Source of the DNA: Nitrospira tepida | Lineage (GTDB): Bacteria > Nitrospirota > Nitrospiria > Nitrospirales > Nitrospiraceae | Direction: 5' to 3' | Length of the DNA: 64,000 nt | Assembly (NCBI RefSeq): GCF_947241125.1 | Contig: NZ_OX365700.1 | Location: 4,250,461-4,314,460 of the forward strand | Part shown: in pieces, positions 15,217 through 24,100 of the stretch | Layout: every line of letters starts with the position of its first letter | Position numbering within the stretch: position 1 is the stretch's first letter | Program-made: the position numbers and the translations under genes | Notes under the pieces: model-generated | What the model was told of the DNA's origin: nothing | Database searches by the model: none | The model's input: only the letters and a program-made list of their open reading frames with translations

Positions 15217-15705
15217 TCAGGATGACTGCTCCTCGCCTTCTTCGAGCAGCGCTTCCAGCTCTGCCACCACCTCGAGATCGCGCGGCCTTCCCGCCGCCCG
15301 CTTCACTTCGATCAGGCGCTTAAGCCCGAGACAGCGACAGGTGGCTCCGAACAGGGTGATGGTGATCGTGTGAGGAAGCAGGTCCTCGTACCGCCCCCCC
15401 TCGGGAATCTCTCCGAATAGGTCAAGAGATCCGAGTTCGGTTGTGAGCGTGAAATTCAGACCACGTTGGATCGTCTTGGCATCAAATTGAAAGGGTAATC
15501 CTGGGGGAGCTCCACGGAGGTAGGGCTTGTAGGGCGCCAGGCAGGCTGCCAGCTTGGCAATGTTCTCAGACGTACGGCCGTAGACGACGTCGAGGTCCTC
15601 GGTCAGCCGCGCCGAACCGTGCGTGGTCGCGGCAGCCCCCCCGATAATAATGAACTCGATCCCATGCTTGACCAGGAGTCGGATCAGGGCTGCGAAATCC
15701 GTCAT
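15217..15705 (-). CDS. Nucleotidyltransferase-fold protein (AbiEii/DUF6036-like)
   Basis: 162 residues. The nucleotidyltransferase signature is at the N-terminus: FIIIGGAAATTHGSARLTED then LDVVY (about 19-43), with the GG and the D-x-D metal pair of polymerase-beta-like enzymes. SLDLFGEIPEGGRYEDLL supplies the third acidic strand. The C-terminus is a helix with LKRLIEVKRAAGRPRD then LEVVAELEALL, common in the DUF6036/AbiEii group. Such proteins transfer nucleotides to RNA, tRNA or a partner, and many work as toxins or toxin partners. The usual small partner gene is found at 15939-16160, but 233 bp away because a TIR-bounded insert separates them. Function beyond the fold is inferred. Confidence 0.75.
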   Translation of the reverse strand: MTDFAALIRLLVKHGIEFIIIGGAAATTHGSARLTEDLDVVYGRTSENIAKLAACLAPYKPYLRGAPPGLPFQFDAKTIQRGLNFTLTTELGSLDLFGEIPEGGRYEDLLPHTITITLFGATCRCLGLKRLIEVKRAAGRPRDLEVVAELEALLEEGEEQSS

Positions 15706-15713
15706 GAGGCACT

Positions 15714-15956
15714 AGCCCACATCATTCATGAGTGCTTCTGCTGCAATCGCGTCTTCGCCGTTGCGACAAGCCTGGCCGTACAAGATGGATGGCCAGGCGG
15801 GCGGGCTCGCCGCTCAGTCGGTCAACGTACTGTTTCAAGTACGCTTCTCTCCTTCCCGGCTCCACGCGGGGGTACCCGTAGCTCTTCTCCGTGCAGTGGG
15901 TCCAACACTTGGCGAATTCGCAATTTCGCGACGAATCATCATGAATAATGTGGGCT
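15714..15956. mobile_element. MITE-like insert with 18-bp terminal inverted repeats
   Basis: AGCCCACATCATTCATGA (15714-15731) and TCATGAATAATGTGGGCT (15939-15956) are reverse complements at 17 of 18 positions and bound 243 bp. The insert lies exactly between the nucleotidyltransferase gene and its expected partner, and the right repeat supplies the last codons and stop of that partner. Internally the minus strand stays open for about 70 codons, but I recognise no transposase. There is no clear target-site duplication. It is a non-autonomous element or the scar of an inversion. Confidence 0.55.
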
Positions 15957-16160
15957 GGCCGTCCGAGCCTTTCGCAGCTCAGAAGCCAGCCGTTGCAGTT
16001 CGCATAGCTTGAGGAAGCGCTGCTCGACCGTGAGCTTCAAGTTTTCGCGGAGCAGCGTACGGTCAATATCCCGTTTGTACGATTCGATCACGGGGTCAGG
16101 TTCGAGTAGCACAGCGCCGCCGCGCCGCTTCCTTTCTTCACGATCGGACTTCATTGTCAT
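15939..16160 (-). CDS. Small partner protein of the nucleotidyltransferase (antitoxin-like)
   Basis: 73 residues from the ATG at 16160 (another ATG at 16154). The core reads DPVIESYKRDIDRTLLRENL then KLTVEQRFLKLCELQRLASE, a charged, helical protein of a family often encoded immediately before AbiEii/DUF6036-type nucleotidyltransferases, and so probably a partner or antitoxin. Normal relatives end shortly after the ELRRA helix. Here the last residues SPHYS are encoded by the inverted repeat of the inserted element, so the C-terminus has been replaced. No clear Shine-Dalgarno is present. Confidence 0.6.
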   Translation of the reverse strand: MTMKSDREERKRRGGAVLLEPDPVIESYKRDIDRTLLRENLKLTVEQRFLKLCELQRLASELRKARTASPHYS

Positions 16161-16182
16161 GTTGGGTTCTCGCCAAGAAAGT

Positions 16183-16797
16183 CTAGCACTTTCTTCCACG
16201 CCGCCTCAATGAACGTTCGGCTCCAGCATCTTGGCGTCCATCGGCACGTCCCTTCCCAAGAGGCGTGAAGAGCGGGCTATCGGGACCAGGTTCGCCCGCA
16301 CGGTCGGCGAGAGCAATATGGCGCCCGTTCACCTCGCCTCGATCGATCAGGATGATGCCCAACGCGCGCGGGAGCGTGAACCGTTTCGGCCCTGCCGATC
16401 CGGGGTTGAACAGGAATGTCCGCCCGAGCCATTCGGCCAGGGGGCGGTGCGTATGGCCGAAGATGCAGATGTCGGGCTGCTCTCGTTCGAGAAAGGCCAG
16501 CCCATTCTGGGTGAGCATTCCTCGTTCATAGAGGATGTGGCAAACGGCGATACGACGCCCGCTCAGCTCGACGATCCGCTCGGACGGAAACCCACTCCTC
16601 CCGAATCCGTCCACATTCCCCGACACGACCGTCACCGGCGCGATGGCCTCCAATTGCCGGAGGACCGAACGTCCCCCGATGTCGCCGGCGTGGATGATGT
16701 GATCGATGCCATCGAAGCAGCGCGGAATGGCCGGGTCGAACAGCCCATGGGTATCGGCGATCACGCCCAGACGGAACGGCCGTTGCGCTCGCCTCAT
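16183..16797 (-). CDS. YfcE/MJ0936-type metallophosphoesterase
   Basis: 204 residues from the ATG at 16797. It carries the full calcineurin-like set: GVIADTHG (D-x-H), HIIHAGDIGG, VVSGNVDGFG (GN-x-D), a central AVCHI (usually GH in relatives) and FGHTHRPL (GHTH), then the family-specific FNPGSAGPKRFTLPRALGI. YfcE-type enzymes are binuclear-metal phosphodiesterases with broad activity in vitro. The C-terminal 30 residues are basic and look extraneous. The gene lies next to the M48 peptidase gene and the nucleotidyltransferase partner gene. A decayed copy of its 3' half lies at 14955-15182. Confidence 0.9.
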   Translation of the reverse strand: MRRAQRPFRLGVIADTHGLFDPAIPRCFDGIDHIIHAGDIGGRSVLRQLEAIAPVTVVSGNVDGFGRSGFPSERIVELSGRRIAVCHILYERGMLTQNGLAFLEREQPDICIFGHTHRPLAEWLGRTFLFNPGSAGPKRFTLPRALGIILIDRGEVNGRHIALADRAGEPGPDSPLFTPLGKGRADGRQDAGAERSLRRRGRKC

Positions 16798-16833
16798 GGT
16801 CGCGTTGGGGAATTTTGCCGTCGCACGCACTGG

Positions 16834-17949
16834 CTACCTCACCGCACCCTGCACCGCTTGCCAGTCGATACCGAACGGCTCGGGAGTCATACGAGGCAGC
16901 GTCGCCGCTGCCGTCCTCAGCCGCTCGGCGCGCGCCTCGCTCATCGGATGGGTCGAGAGGAGTGCCACCATCCGCCCTTCCGACTCGGCGAGACGCTGAA
17001 AAAAGGTGATCATGCCATCCGGAGAGACCCTTGCTCGATGCAGGAGCCGGAGCCCTTCGAGATCCGCCTCCAGTTCCTGTTCGCGCCCGAATTTGAGCGT
17101 GACCAGCTCGATGCCGAGCTCCTTCATCACACCGGCGAGGCCCTGCTGATTGCCGGTCAGCACGGTGATCACCGCAACCAGTCCCATATTCTTGACGATT
17201 CGTTCCATGGCATGCCGGAGGAGCACATGGTTCATCTCGTGGCCCAGCACGCCCGCCACTTCATCCGGACCATTCGCCTGCTTGAGCAGACCGCTGAACA
17301 CCACGATATACCCGCCGGGAAGCGCGAAGGCGTTGATTGCGTGATTCTCCACTACCGTCACCTGAAACCGGTACGGACTCTCGACAAGATGGGCCGTCAA
17401 CCGATCGGCCATCGCCTGCACCGCTTGCACCGCCGGCCCCTCTTTCACGACCGTCTGGCCCGACAGGAATTGCCGATAGGCCGATTCCCCCAGCGACTCC
17501 TCCCACGAAAGCGGGATGCGCGACACGATCAGGTCGACCACCATATCCGAGCCGTACCAGAGCCAGGTCAGTCCGCCGACGAGCACCGCGACCGACGCGC
17601 CCCAGGCAAGCCGACGGATCGCGCGTCGCCAGCGAACCTGGGCGGTGGCGTGCCCAAGGGCCTCGGTCAGCTCCGCTGGAGCCTTCGCCCGAAGCGCTTG
17701 GATGAGTTCAGGGTCTCGGCTGTGGAGCGCGAAGGTACGCCCACGATCAGTCCACTTCAGCACGAGTTGGTCATGATCGAAGCCGCCAGCTCCCACGGCC
17801 AGCGCCGAGAACGGAACGGTGTGCGCCTCCTCGCCTCGGTCCGAAAGAAAGATGAGTATCAAGCCGTTCGGGGAAATGCTGGCGAAACAGGTGGCGCCGG
17901 AAGCCGGCAATTCAGATCCGAAACAGAGGGCGTTCGGCGTAGGAGCCAT
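16834..17949 (-). CDS. M48 family membrane metallopeptidase
   Basis: 371 residues from the ATG at 17949. A TTG 18 bp upstream is possible. Residues 1-130 form a soluble N-domain, followed by one transmembrane helix (LAWGASVAVLVGGLTWLWYG, about 137-156). The peptidase domain has FQVTVVENHAINAFALPGGY, the zinc motif HEMNH (about 236-240) inside GVLGHEMNHVLLRHAMERI, and the third ligand in EQELEADLEGLRLL. These are the M48 (HtpX/Oma1/BepA-like) hallmarks, so it should degrade or process envelope proteins. The catalytic domain probably faces the periplasm, judged from a single anchor. The gene ends 36 bp before the phosphoesterase start. Confidence 0.9.
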   Translation of the reverse strand: MAPTPNALCFGSELPASGATCFASISPNGLILIFLSDRGEEAHTVPFSALAVGAGGFDHDQLVLKWTDRGRTFALHSRDPELIQALRAKAPAELTEALGHATAQVRWRRAIRRLAWGASVAVLVGGLTWLWYGSDMVVDLIVSRIPLSWEESLGESAYRQFLSGQTVVKEGPAVQAVQAMADRLTAHLVESPYRFQVTVVENHAINAFALPGGYIVVFSGLLKQANGPDEVAGVLGHEMNHVLLRHAMERIVKNMGLVAVITVLTGNQQGLAGVMKELGIELVTLKFGREQELEADLEGLRLLHRARVSPDGMITFFQRLAESEGRMVALLSTHPMSEARAERLRTAAATLPRMTPEPFGIDWQAVQGAVR

Positions 17950-18006
17950 GAACACGTCAATGGTCAATCGTCACACGCCATTCGAGATGAAGATTCAGAA
18001 CTTCTG

Positions 18007-18034
18007 TCATGTGACGCATGACGAGTGACGCATG
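18007..18034. repeat. GACGCATGAC/GACGAGTGAC repeat at the AIM24 3' end
   Basis: Alternating TGACGCATGACGAGTGACGC and TGACGA words lie directly before the 3' end of the AIM24-like gene. They match the arms of the inverted-repeat element between kbl and mlaA, so they are probably another member of that dispersed family. Confidence 0.6.
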
Positions 18035-18038
18035 ACGA

Positions 18039-18722
18039 TCATTCCGACACCGGAATGAATTGCCTGATCCAGTTTCCGAACCCGCCGGGATTGCGGCTTT
18101 GGATGAAGACTACGCCCGGACCGCGAAAGCGACAGACAAATCCCTCGCCCGATGTGAAGCTCGATACCCATCCGCTCGAAGCCCGCTCGATGCTATAGGA
18201 CGTCGTTGCCGACCAGGCAACCAGGTGCGCGTTGTCCACGATGTACTCCTCATCGGGTCTCAGCTCAATCTTGTGGATGGCGCCGAAGCTGTTGAGAATG
18301 AGTTGCCCCTGCCCGCTGATCCGCAAAATAAAGAACCCCTCGCCGCCCAGCAGGCCTCGGCTCAGGCTCTGCATCTTGCTTTCGATTCTGATGCTCTCGG
18401 CTCCCGCCAAGAATCCATCTTTCTGAACCAAATACTCGTTGACGCCGTCAAGCTCAAACAAGACGATTTCGCCGGGGACTGTGGGGGCCAACAGGACCTC
18501 CCCGGCTCCCCGCGCGGCCCGTAGCGTCTGAAAGAAGAATTTTTCTCCGGTGAGCAGCTTGCGGGACAGCGCGCCCAATAACCCGCCTTCCATTTTGCTC
18601 TCGACGTCGATCGTCGGGGAGGCCCCGACCATCGCGCCCGACTCAGCCTTGATGCTCTCGCCGGCAGCCAGGAACACCCGCACCATCGGAAACGCCCCCG
18701 GATACAAAATCTCACTCTTCAT
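18039..18722 (-). CDS. AIM24 / TIGR00266 family protein
   Basis: 227 residues with AAGGAG before the ATG. The protein is three successive double-psi beta modules: PMVRVFLAAGESIKAESGAM, TGEKFFFQTLRAARGAGEVL and LAGAESIRIESKMQ, then GGEGFFILRISGQGQLIL, EYIVDNAHLVAW and GEGFVCRFRGPGVVFIQSRN. These G-x-x-hydrophobic repeats and the terminal QSRNP are the TIGR00266 signature. The family has tryptophan-RNA-binding-attenuator-like folds. Its role is undefined in bacteria, and yeast AIM24 supports inner-membrane organisation. No signal peptide is seen. It appears monocistronic. Confidence 0.9.
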   Translation of the reverse strand: MKSEILYPGAFPMVRVFLAAGESIKAESGAMVGASPTIDVESKMEGGLLGALSRKLLTGEKFFFQTLRAARGAGEVLLAPTVPGEIVLFELDGVNEYLVQKDGFLAGAESIRIESKMQSLSRGLLGGEGFFILRISGQGQLILNSFGAIHKIELRPDEEYIVDNAHLVAWSATTSYSIERASSGWVSSFTSGEGFVCRFRGPGVVFIQSRNPGGFGNWIRQFIPVSE

Positions 18723-18941
18723 TCATCGCTCCTTTGATCCGGCTTCTCATGATTTCACCGTTCCTTCCAGGAAATCTGGTGCCCCCACGGCTGCGGCGCC
18801 GCCTCGTCGGCGAGTTGGGAGGCGGGCCGGAGGGAAAGCGGAAACTGACCGAGTCTTCGAGGGAATTTCCGAAGGCTTCCGCCGTCCGCCGACCAACTGT
18901 CTTCGCCGATGCAGCGGGGCCGAGCCGTGGGGCACCAGGCC

Positions 18942-20429
18942 TCACCCCGCCACCCATCCGTACCACCGATGGCTCGGCAGCGGACCTTCTTCACGATAGG
19001 CCATGCGAATCTTGCCCAGGTAGTCGGCGGGCACCTGCTTGCGCGTGGCCGCGACATCGATCCCGAACAGCTTGGCCGCGTTGAGGCCGAATATGTGTTC
19101 CTTCACCGATCGAGTGAGCGGCGGGTAGCCGTGTTTCTCGACCAGCGGCTCCGGAATCTCGAATCGGCGAAAGGCGTCGATCTGCCATTGCGGCGTTCCA
19201 TACCAGATCGAGTCGGTTCCCCAGAGCACATGGTCCATTCCGAACGCCTGAATGAGCTGGCCGAGGAGATGCGCGCAGATCACCGGATGCGTCACGACCA
19301 GTTGGGCAAAGGTCGATCCCAGTTCCATGTAAATGTTCGTGAGCCCCGGTTCCGCCTGTTTCATCCGACAGAATTCCGTGGTCCAGGGAATGGCGCCGGT
19401 CTTCCTGAAGGTGTCCTCGATCCCCGAAGACGTGAGCAAGCCGGAATGGTAGACCAGGAAATCCAGGTCGGAGAAATCCTTCGCGGCCTGGATGAGATCC
19501 TTGGGATGGTTGTAGTCCGGCACCGGTCCCAGTGGAAGGCCCTTGTGAACGCAGATACGAGGGACCTTGAGGGCACGGGCCTTTTCGAGCATGGGATAGG
19601 CGATGCGCTCGTCGTTCATCCACCACCCGCGGTCGAATCCTTTCGGGCAGGACCCCGTATAACATTTCCATGCATCGATCTTGAGCGACGAGGCCTGCAT
19701 CTCCATGAAGTCCAGGTCCGCGGCGCCGAGCTGCGGCGTCGCCAACCCGTGAGCCAGCATCCGCTGCGACCCAGCCACGCGGTTGACCTCATCCCTGATA
19801 TGCGCCATCTCCTTGGGCGGAACGACGGCTTCCTGCGGGTAGGGACCAGGCGGGGTGCTGATAAGTCCGATCGTCGTGTCACTGTCCAGGAAGACCTCCT
19901 TGATAAACGTCTCCCACGACAAGTCCTTCAGCGTATCCGTATCCTTAGCCAGCGCCGGATTCCATCCCGCCTCGCGAATTCGCCGGCGCAACGCCAGCAG
20001 CCGATCCTTCGCGACCGCCCCTTCCCGTTTCGATTCGGCATTGGTCGGATCATAGTGGGTGCTGACGTAGTGGGTCTGTACGTCGAAGATAAAGAAGGGC
20101 TCACCGCCTCGCTCCGCGGCCGCCGCCGCATCGACCAACTCCACATCCCGCACGTCGAAGACCTTCCCGAACACGGAGTTCATGGCAAGGAAGACCGCCG
20201 CCATTCCCCCGGAACGGCGAAGAAAATCCCGGCGGGTCACGTTCAACCTGGCGGCGGCCGCTTCGGCCAGACGAAGGGCCACCGTTTCGACCTGCGCTTG
20301 TCGGATGGTTTGCGGAGACGGGAGAAATTCCTCGTTTGAGACGACCTGCGTGGGGAGCGGAAGCGGCGAAACCGTCTCTCTCGTCAGGGACGAACCGGAT
20401 CTTCGTCTCGTTCGTCGGGGCAGCATCAT
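18942..20429 (-). CDS. Tat-exported amidohydrolase-2 family protein
   Basis: 495 residues from the ATG at 20429, with GAGAGGAC upstream. A twin-arginine motif, TRRDFLRRSGGMAAVFLAMN, lies at 65-84, after an N-terminal extension; that arrangement is common in this family. The TIM-barrel amidohydrolase part has the metal-binding start FIFDVQTHYVSTHYDP, a central KVPRICVHKGLPLGP with His, FLVYHSGL, and GMDHVLWGTDSIWYG with the catalytic Asp. It should hydrolyse or decarboxylate a small amide or ring compound in the periplasm. The substrate is unknown. A TatA gene is at 58996, but no TatC lies in the window. The divergent gene at 20712 starts 282 bp away. Confidence 0.85.
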   Translation of the reverse strand: MMLPRRTRRRSGSSLTRETVSPLPLPTQVVSNEEFLPSPQTIRQAQVETVALRLAEAAAARLNVTRRDFLRRSGGMAAVFLAMNSVFGKVFDVRDVELVDAAAAAERGGEPFFIFDVQTHYVSTHYDPTNAESKREGAVAKDRLLALRRRIREAGWNPALAKDTDTLKDLSWETFIKEVFLDSDTTIGLISTPPGPYPQEAVVPPKEMAHIRDEVNRVAGSQRMLAHGLATPQLGAADLDFMEMQASSLKIDAWKCYTGSCPKGFDRGWWMNDERIAYPMLEKARALKVPRICVHKGLPLGPVPDYNHPKDLIQAAKDFSDLDFLVYHSGLLTSSGIEDTFRKTGAIPWTTEFCRMKQAEPGLTNIYMELGSTFAQLVVTHPVICAHLLGQLIQAFGMDHVLWGTDSIWYGTPQWQIDAFRRFEIPEPLVEKHGYPPLTRSVKEHIFGLNAAKLFGIDVAATRKQVPADYLGKIRMAYREEGPLPSHRWYGWVAG

Positions 20430-20711
20430 CGTCCTCTCTCTGGGGCACCACAGTCTGTGCGATTCTGTGTATTTGACCAAAGCCTGTCAAGTCGAGCATC
20501 GACCAGTTGATTACGTAAACGGTCCAGCTTGCGCAGGCTTCCGGCGAGGAGCAGCATACAGGGTACGTCTTGATGCCTCGGAGGATGTGATGAGCCCGGG
20601 GTAGCCCGCCCATTCACCTCAACGCCGTTACCACCGTTCGCGATACCCACCTCCCGCCCTCCGCGAGGAGTCCTCGCGGAAGGCGCGGGTGTTTTCGGGA
20701 AGGAGGGCGCC
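20430..20711. other. 282-bp divergent intergenic region
   Basis: It holds upstream signals for the amidohydrolase (minus) and the small secreted protein (plus). TTGACC at 20474 is a -35-like match but lacks a partner -10 box. The clearest structure is the 21-bp palindrome at 20660-20680. Confidence 0.5.
20660..20680. promoter_or_regulatory. Perfect 21-bp palindrome upstream of the small secreted protein
   Basis: TCCGCGAGGA, a central G, and TCCTCGCGGA form an exact dyad that ends 31 nt before the ATG at 20712. It could be a repressor operator or a 5'-leader hairpin. A Shine-Dalgarno (GGAAGGAGGGC) lies between it and the start codon. Confidence 0.55.
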
Positions 20712-21077
20712 ATGCGATACACTTTCGCGTTTTTGTTTGTCGTTCTGGGCGCGCTGGCTTTCGTCACACTTGCATTCGCCAACCCCGCCATGTTGCCACA
20801 ACATCCCGGCTATCCGATGGGGAAGGCCGTTGATCCGGTCACAGGCAAGCCCCTTGCCAATGACCCTGGGCAGGCCAACGCCACGGGAAATAAGGCTCTC
20901 CAGCAAGCGGCGGCGTTTGATGACGCCCACGTGAAGCAAGATCTCTCGATCAACCAAAATGATCAACGGATCATGGAGAAGCCCGGAGCGGGGATTCTTC
21001 CGAAGGTCCAAGGCCCTCAAATCAAGATCGAGCCCCCGGTCAAGGAGGCCACGCGCGTTCAAGCGGCTCCGCAATAG
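20712..21077 (+). CDS. Small secreted protein of unknown function (Nitrospira-type)
   Basis: 121 residues with a strong AAGGAGG before the ATG. The signal peptide is YTFAFLFVVLGALAFVTLAF, cut near AFA-NP. The mature part has no cysteines, is Pro/Gln/Asn/Asp-rich and hydrophilic (GYPMGKAVDPVTGKPLAND, AAFDDAHVKQDLSINQNDQR, GPQIKIEPPVKE). I recall similar proteins only from Nitrospira-like genomes. No catalytic motif is visible. A structural or binding role in the periplasm is a guess. It converges on the TPR gene. Confidence 0.7.
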   Translation: MRYTFAFLFVVLGALAFVTLAFANPAMLPQHPGYPMGKAVDPVTGKPLANDPGQANATGNKALQQAAAFDDAHVKQDLSINQNDQRIMEKPGAGILPKVQGPQIKIEPPVKEATRVQAAPQ

Positions 21078-21188
21078 AGAATAAAGATGAACGGCGGCAT
21101 CGAGATTACCAGCGCGGTTGGCAGGAAGAACCCAGGCTGGTCTTGTTGACGGGACGGAGCGGCAGTCGGGACGGAAAGGCGGAGAAGG

Positions 21189-24100
21189 CTATCTTGACGA
21201 GGTCGTGGGCGCCGATCCGGCGTTGAGACTGGGAGATGCGCCCACGGCCGGGAGGCGGACACTGACGTCCTTCTGAGGGTCGGCGTCGTCGTCTTTGCCG
21301 TTGGCCCCCACGCTGTACAGACGATTGTTGGCCGGATTGATCAGCATGGGATAGCCCGTAAAGGGATCATAGAAATTCTGCCCTGCCTTGGCCACCCGGG
21401 TCTTGACGTCGCCATCGGCCGCTCCTTTTCGAATCCAGACCTGAAGACTGGTCAGCCGCAGCAGTGCATCGGTTTCTCGTATCCGACCGACCGGCTGTTC
21501 CCAAGCAGGTCCGGGAGACACCTCCACGATGTTGTTGACAGGGTTCATGAGATAATCCAGCACCCCGGCCGCCGGCGTGCGGACGTGTACATAGGAACTG
21601 GGCAACGTCGGCATCGTCCGAGCCGTTTCAACGGACTTGATCAGGTCCTCATAGTAGTCGGCGTAGTTGTTGAGGATACGTTGGTCGGGAAGTGGCATCA
21701 GCGCAACCCCTGCCAGGTACCAAGGCCGGGCGGGCTGACGGTCGGTCCGAAGAGCCATGTCGATCCGTTTCTTTTCGAGAAGAAACTCGTGCTGCATGGG
21801 CCAGCGCAAGGACTGTTCGACACTGTCCATCGGCGGCACGAGCTTCGCCAACTTGGGCAGGTAACGTGCATCCAGTTCCGGCATCGTCAACAACCCTGAA
21901 ACAACGCGAGCATCGTCGGTGACGGCCGCAACGGCAAGCAATTTTGTCCCCAATGTCTTGGCCTTCCGCAGCAGGCCTCGCCACATGGTTATATCGGTTT
22001 CGATTCGCTCAACCCCCTGATCGAGGCCCTGGGCAAAACCCTCCGCGACAAAGAGCCGGTGCGTGTCGAGAATCAGCCGACAATCAGGAGTCGCGGCCTG
22101 GCCATAGCCCGTATCGTCAAATGGAAGCGTCAGCCACTTCTGATAGCGCGCCAGCGAGACGGCTCCGCTCCTGGTCCAATCCTTGATCATTGTCGCCTTG
22201 TCACGGAACGGGATGGACGGAATATCCTCGCGATACCACTTTGCCAGGGCGGAAGCGGAGACTTGATCGGACTGGGAGACTCCCGGGTCGTCCAAGGTCA
22301 GGCAACCGTTCGCCTCGATGAGATCAGCCCGCTCATTTTGGATGGCGAGTCCAGCCTGGATTGGATCCTTGGATTCCGGCGCGGCAAACCCCAAGAGAAA
22401 GAGCGCCCCGTTGCGGCTCGCATCTTCGGTGAACTGAGGCCGCGCCCCCATCAAGTCCTGAAAGGCCGAGTTGGGCTTTTCTTCCAAGCCTAACCAGACA
22501 AGCCCCAGTCCGCCGACCAGAAGAATGGCGCATCCCACGAAAAAGATCGTCAGGCTGACCAGGGTCACCACGACAGCATGGGCGGTCGCAAAACAAGACC
22601 GGATGAACAGCGCGATTCGAAAGAAGAGCCGGGACAGCATCGCCGTGACAGGCCGAGACGCCGTTCGAACGGCCGATTCGTTGAGGCCCACGGTCGATAT
22701 GGGTTTCCGTGGTTCTGCGATCTGGACGCGGGAGTCCTTCAGGCTAGCCGTCGAATCCATTGCAAGCTCAACCGTCGCAGCAGAGCCCTTGGATGCGTCC
22801 ACGACAGAAGCCGAAACCGCCGGCAACGGCTCATCGCAGTGCGCTGCGACTTTTGCGGTGGTTTCTGACGAAGCAGAAGAACTTGCGGGTTCTCCCGGCT
22901 CCGATCGGGGACTGAGCGGTTCATGCCAGGACTGTGCGACCTGAGGTTCTTCGCACCGTTCTCCGCCGTCGAACGGTGGGGCCAATCTATGTGGAGAAAC
23001 CGGCGGCTCTAAAGCCCGTTCTTCAAAAATGGGAGGAGCTTCCGAAGGCCGCTCACTCGGCTCAACCGATTGCCTCTGTTCCCATACACCTGGCTGACTG
23101 TTCTCGCGGTCGGAGTGTCCAACAGAGCGCTCACCCCAATCAGTGGATGCTGCCGTCCCCTCCTCGTCCAAGATCAGGGAATTGGCCGCTTCTACAACCT
23201 CGGGTTCCGAGTATCCGGCAGGATCTTCATCCGAGCCGGGAACCGCCTGAGGCGCCGATCCGATCTGGAATCCGCCGATGGACTCGCGGGCGATGATCGC
23301 CCCTTGGACTGGCAGCCCCGTGTTATTTGAAGGAGATTCTTGGATATCAGGAAAGACGAGATCGCCTGCCGAGCTCACCTCATCGGGCCGTGCCGGGTCT
23401 GAACGTGATTCAAAGGCGTGAGGCTCTTCCAATGCAGGACGCAAGGACGATGAATCCGGAGGGTCCTCCTCTTTCACGCGCGGCTCTTGAGTCTCAACGA
23501 GAGGAGAGGTTTCAGCCTCTGCGAAAAATGCAGGGTCGGCACCGATCTCCCGTGACACCGCAAGTCTCAGTTCAACATCGGGTAATCCGCTCTGTTGAGT
23601 GACGGGTGGTATCGTCTCGGCCGGCTGTTCGGGAGGATTGCCTATGGCGGCTGAGGAGATGACGCCTTTCTCCGGTTCAGATGGCGGCGCTTCGTACGGC
23701 GTCATTATCGCCGCGGATACCTCCGGCGCGCCATCAGGGCGCGGAGACAATTCGACCTGCGACAGGAGACGGGCCGCGTCATCATCGCTCTTGCCCGTCG
23801 AGACCGGTGGCGGAGCATCCAAGGCAGGTTCAGGCTCCAGCAACAGAACAGGCTGTGGCGCATGGGAATGGTCAGGCAACTCTTGGATCGTGGTCCCCGC
23901 CGGTTCGCCCGCAAGTTTCTCTCGCAAATCGATCTGTTGCAGGATGCCGGTGATGAGATTTTCGTTGACCTCCTCGACAACTAACCGGCTCTCTGTTCCC
24001 ACCGGCGTAGCTTCCGGACGACTCTCTTCGACTTGCTCCCAGGGCATGGGAGGGGGAACGGTTGCGATCGATCGTTCCGATTCGGAGTCCTCCGAACGCG

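Noticed and set aside
16231-18021. 596-codon plus-strand open frame
   Set aside because: It is antisense to the intact phosphoesterase and M48 peptidase genes and has no recognisable motif.
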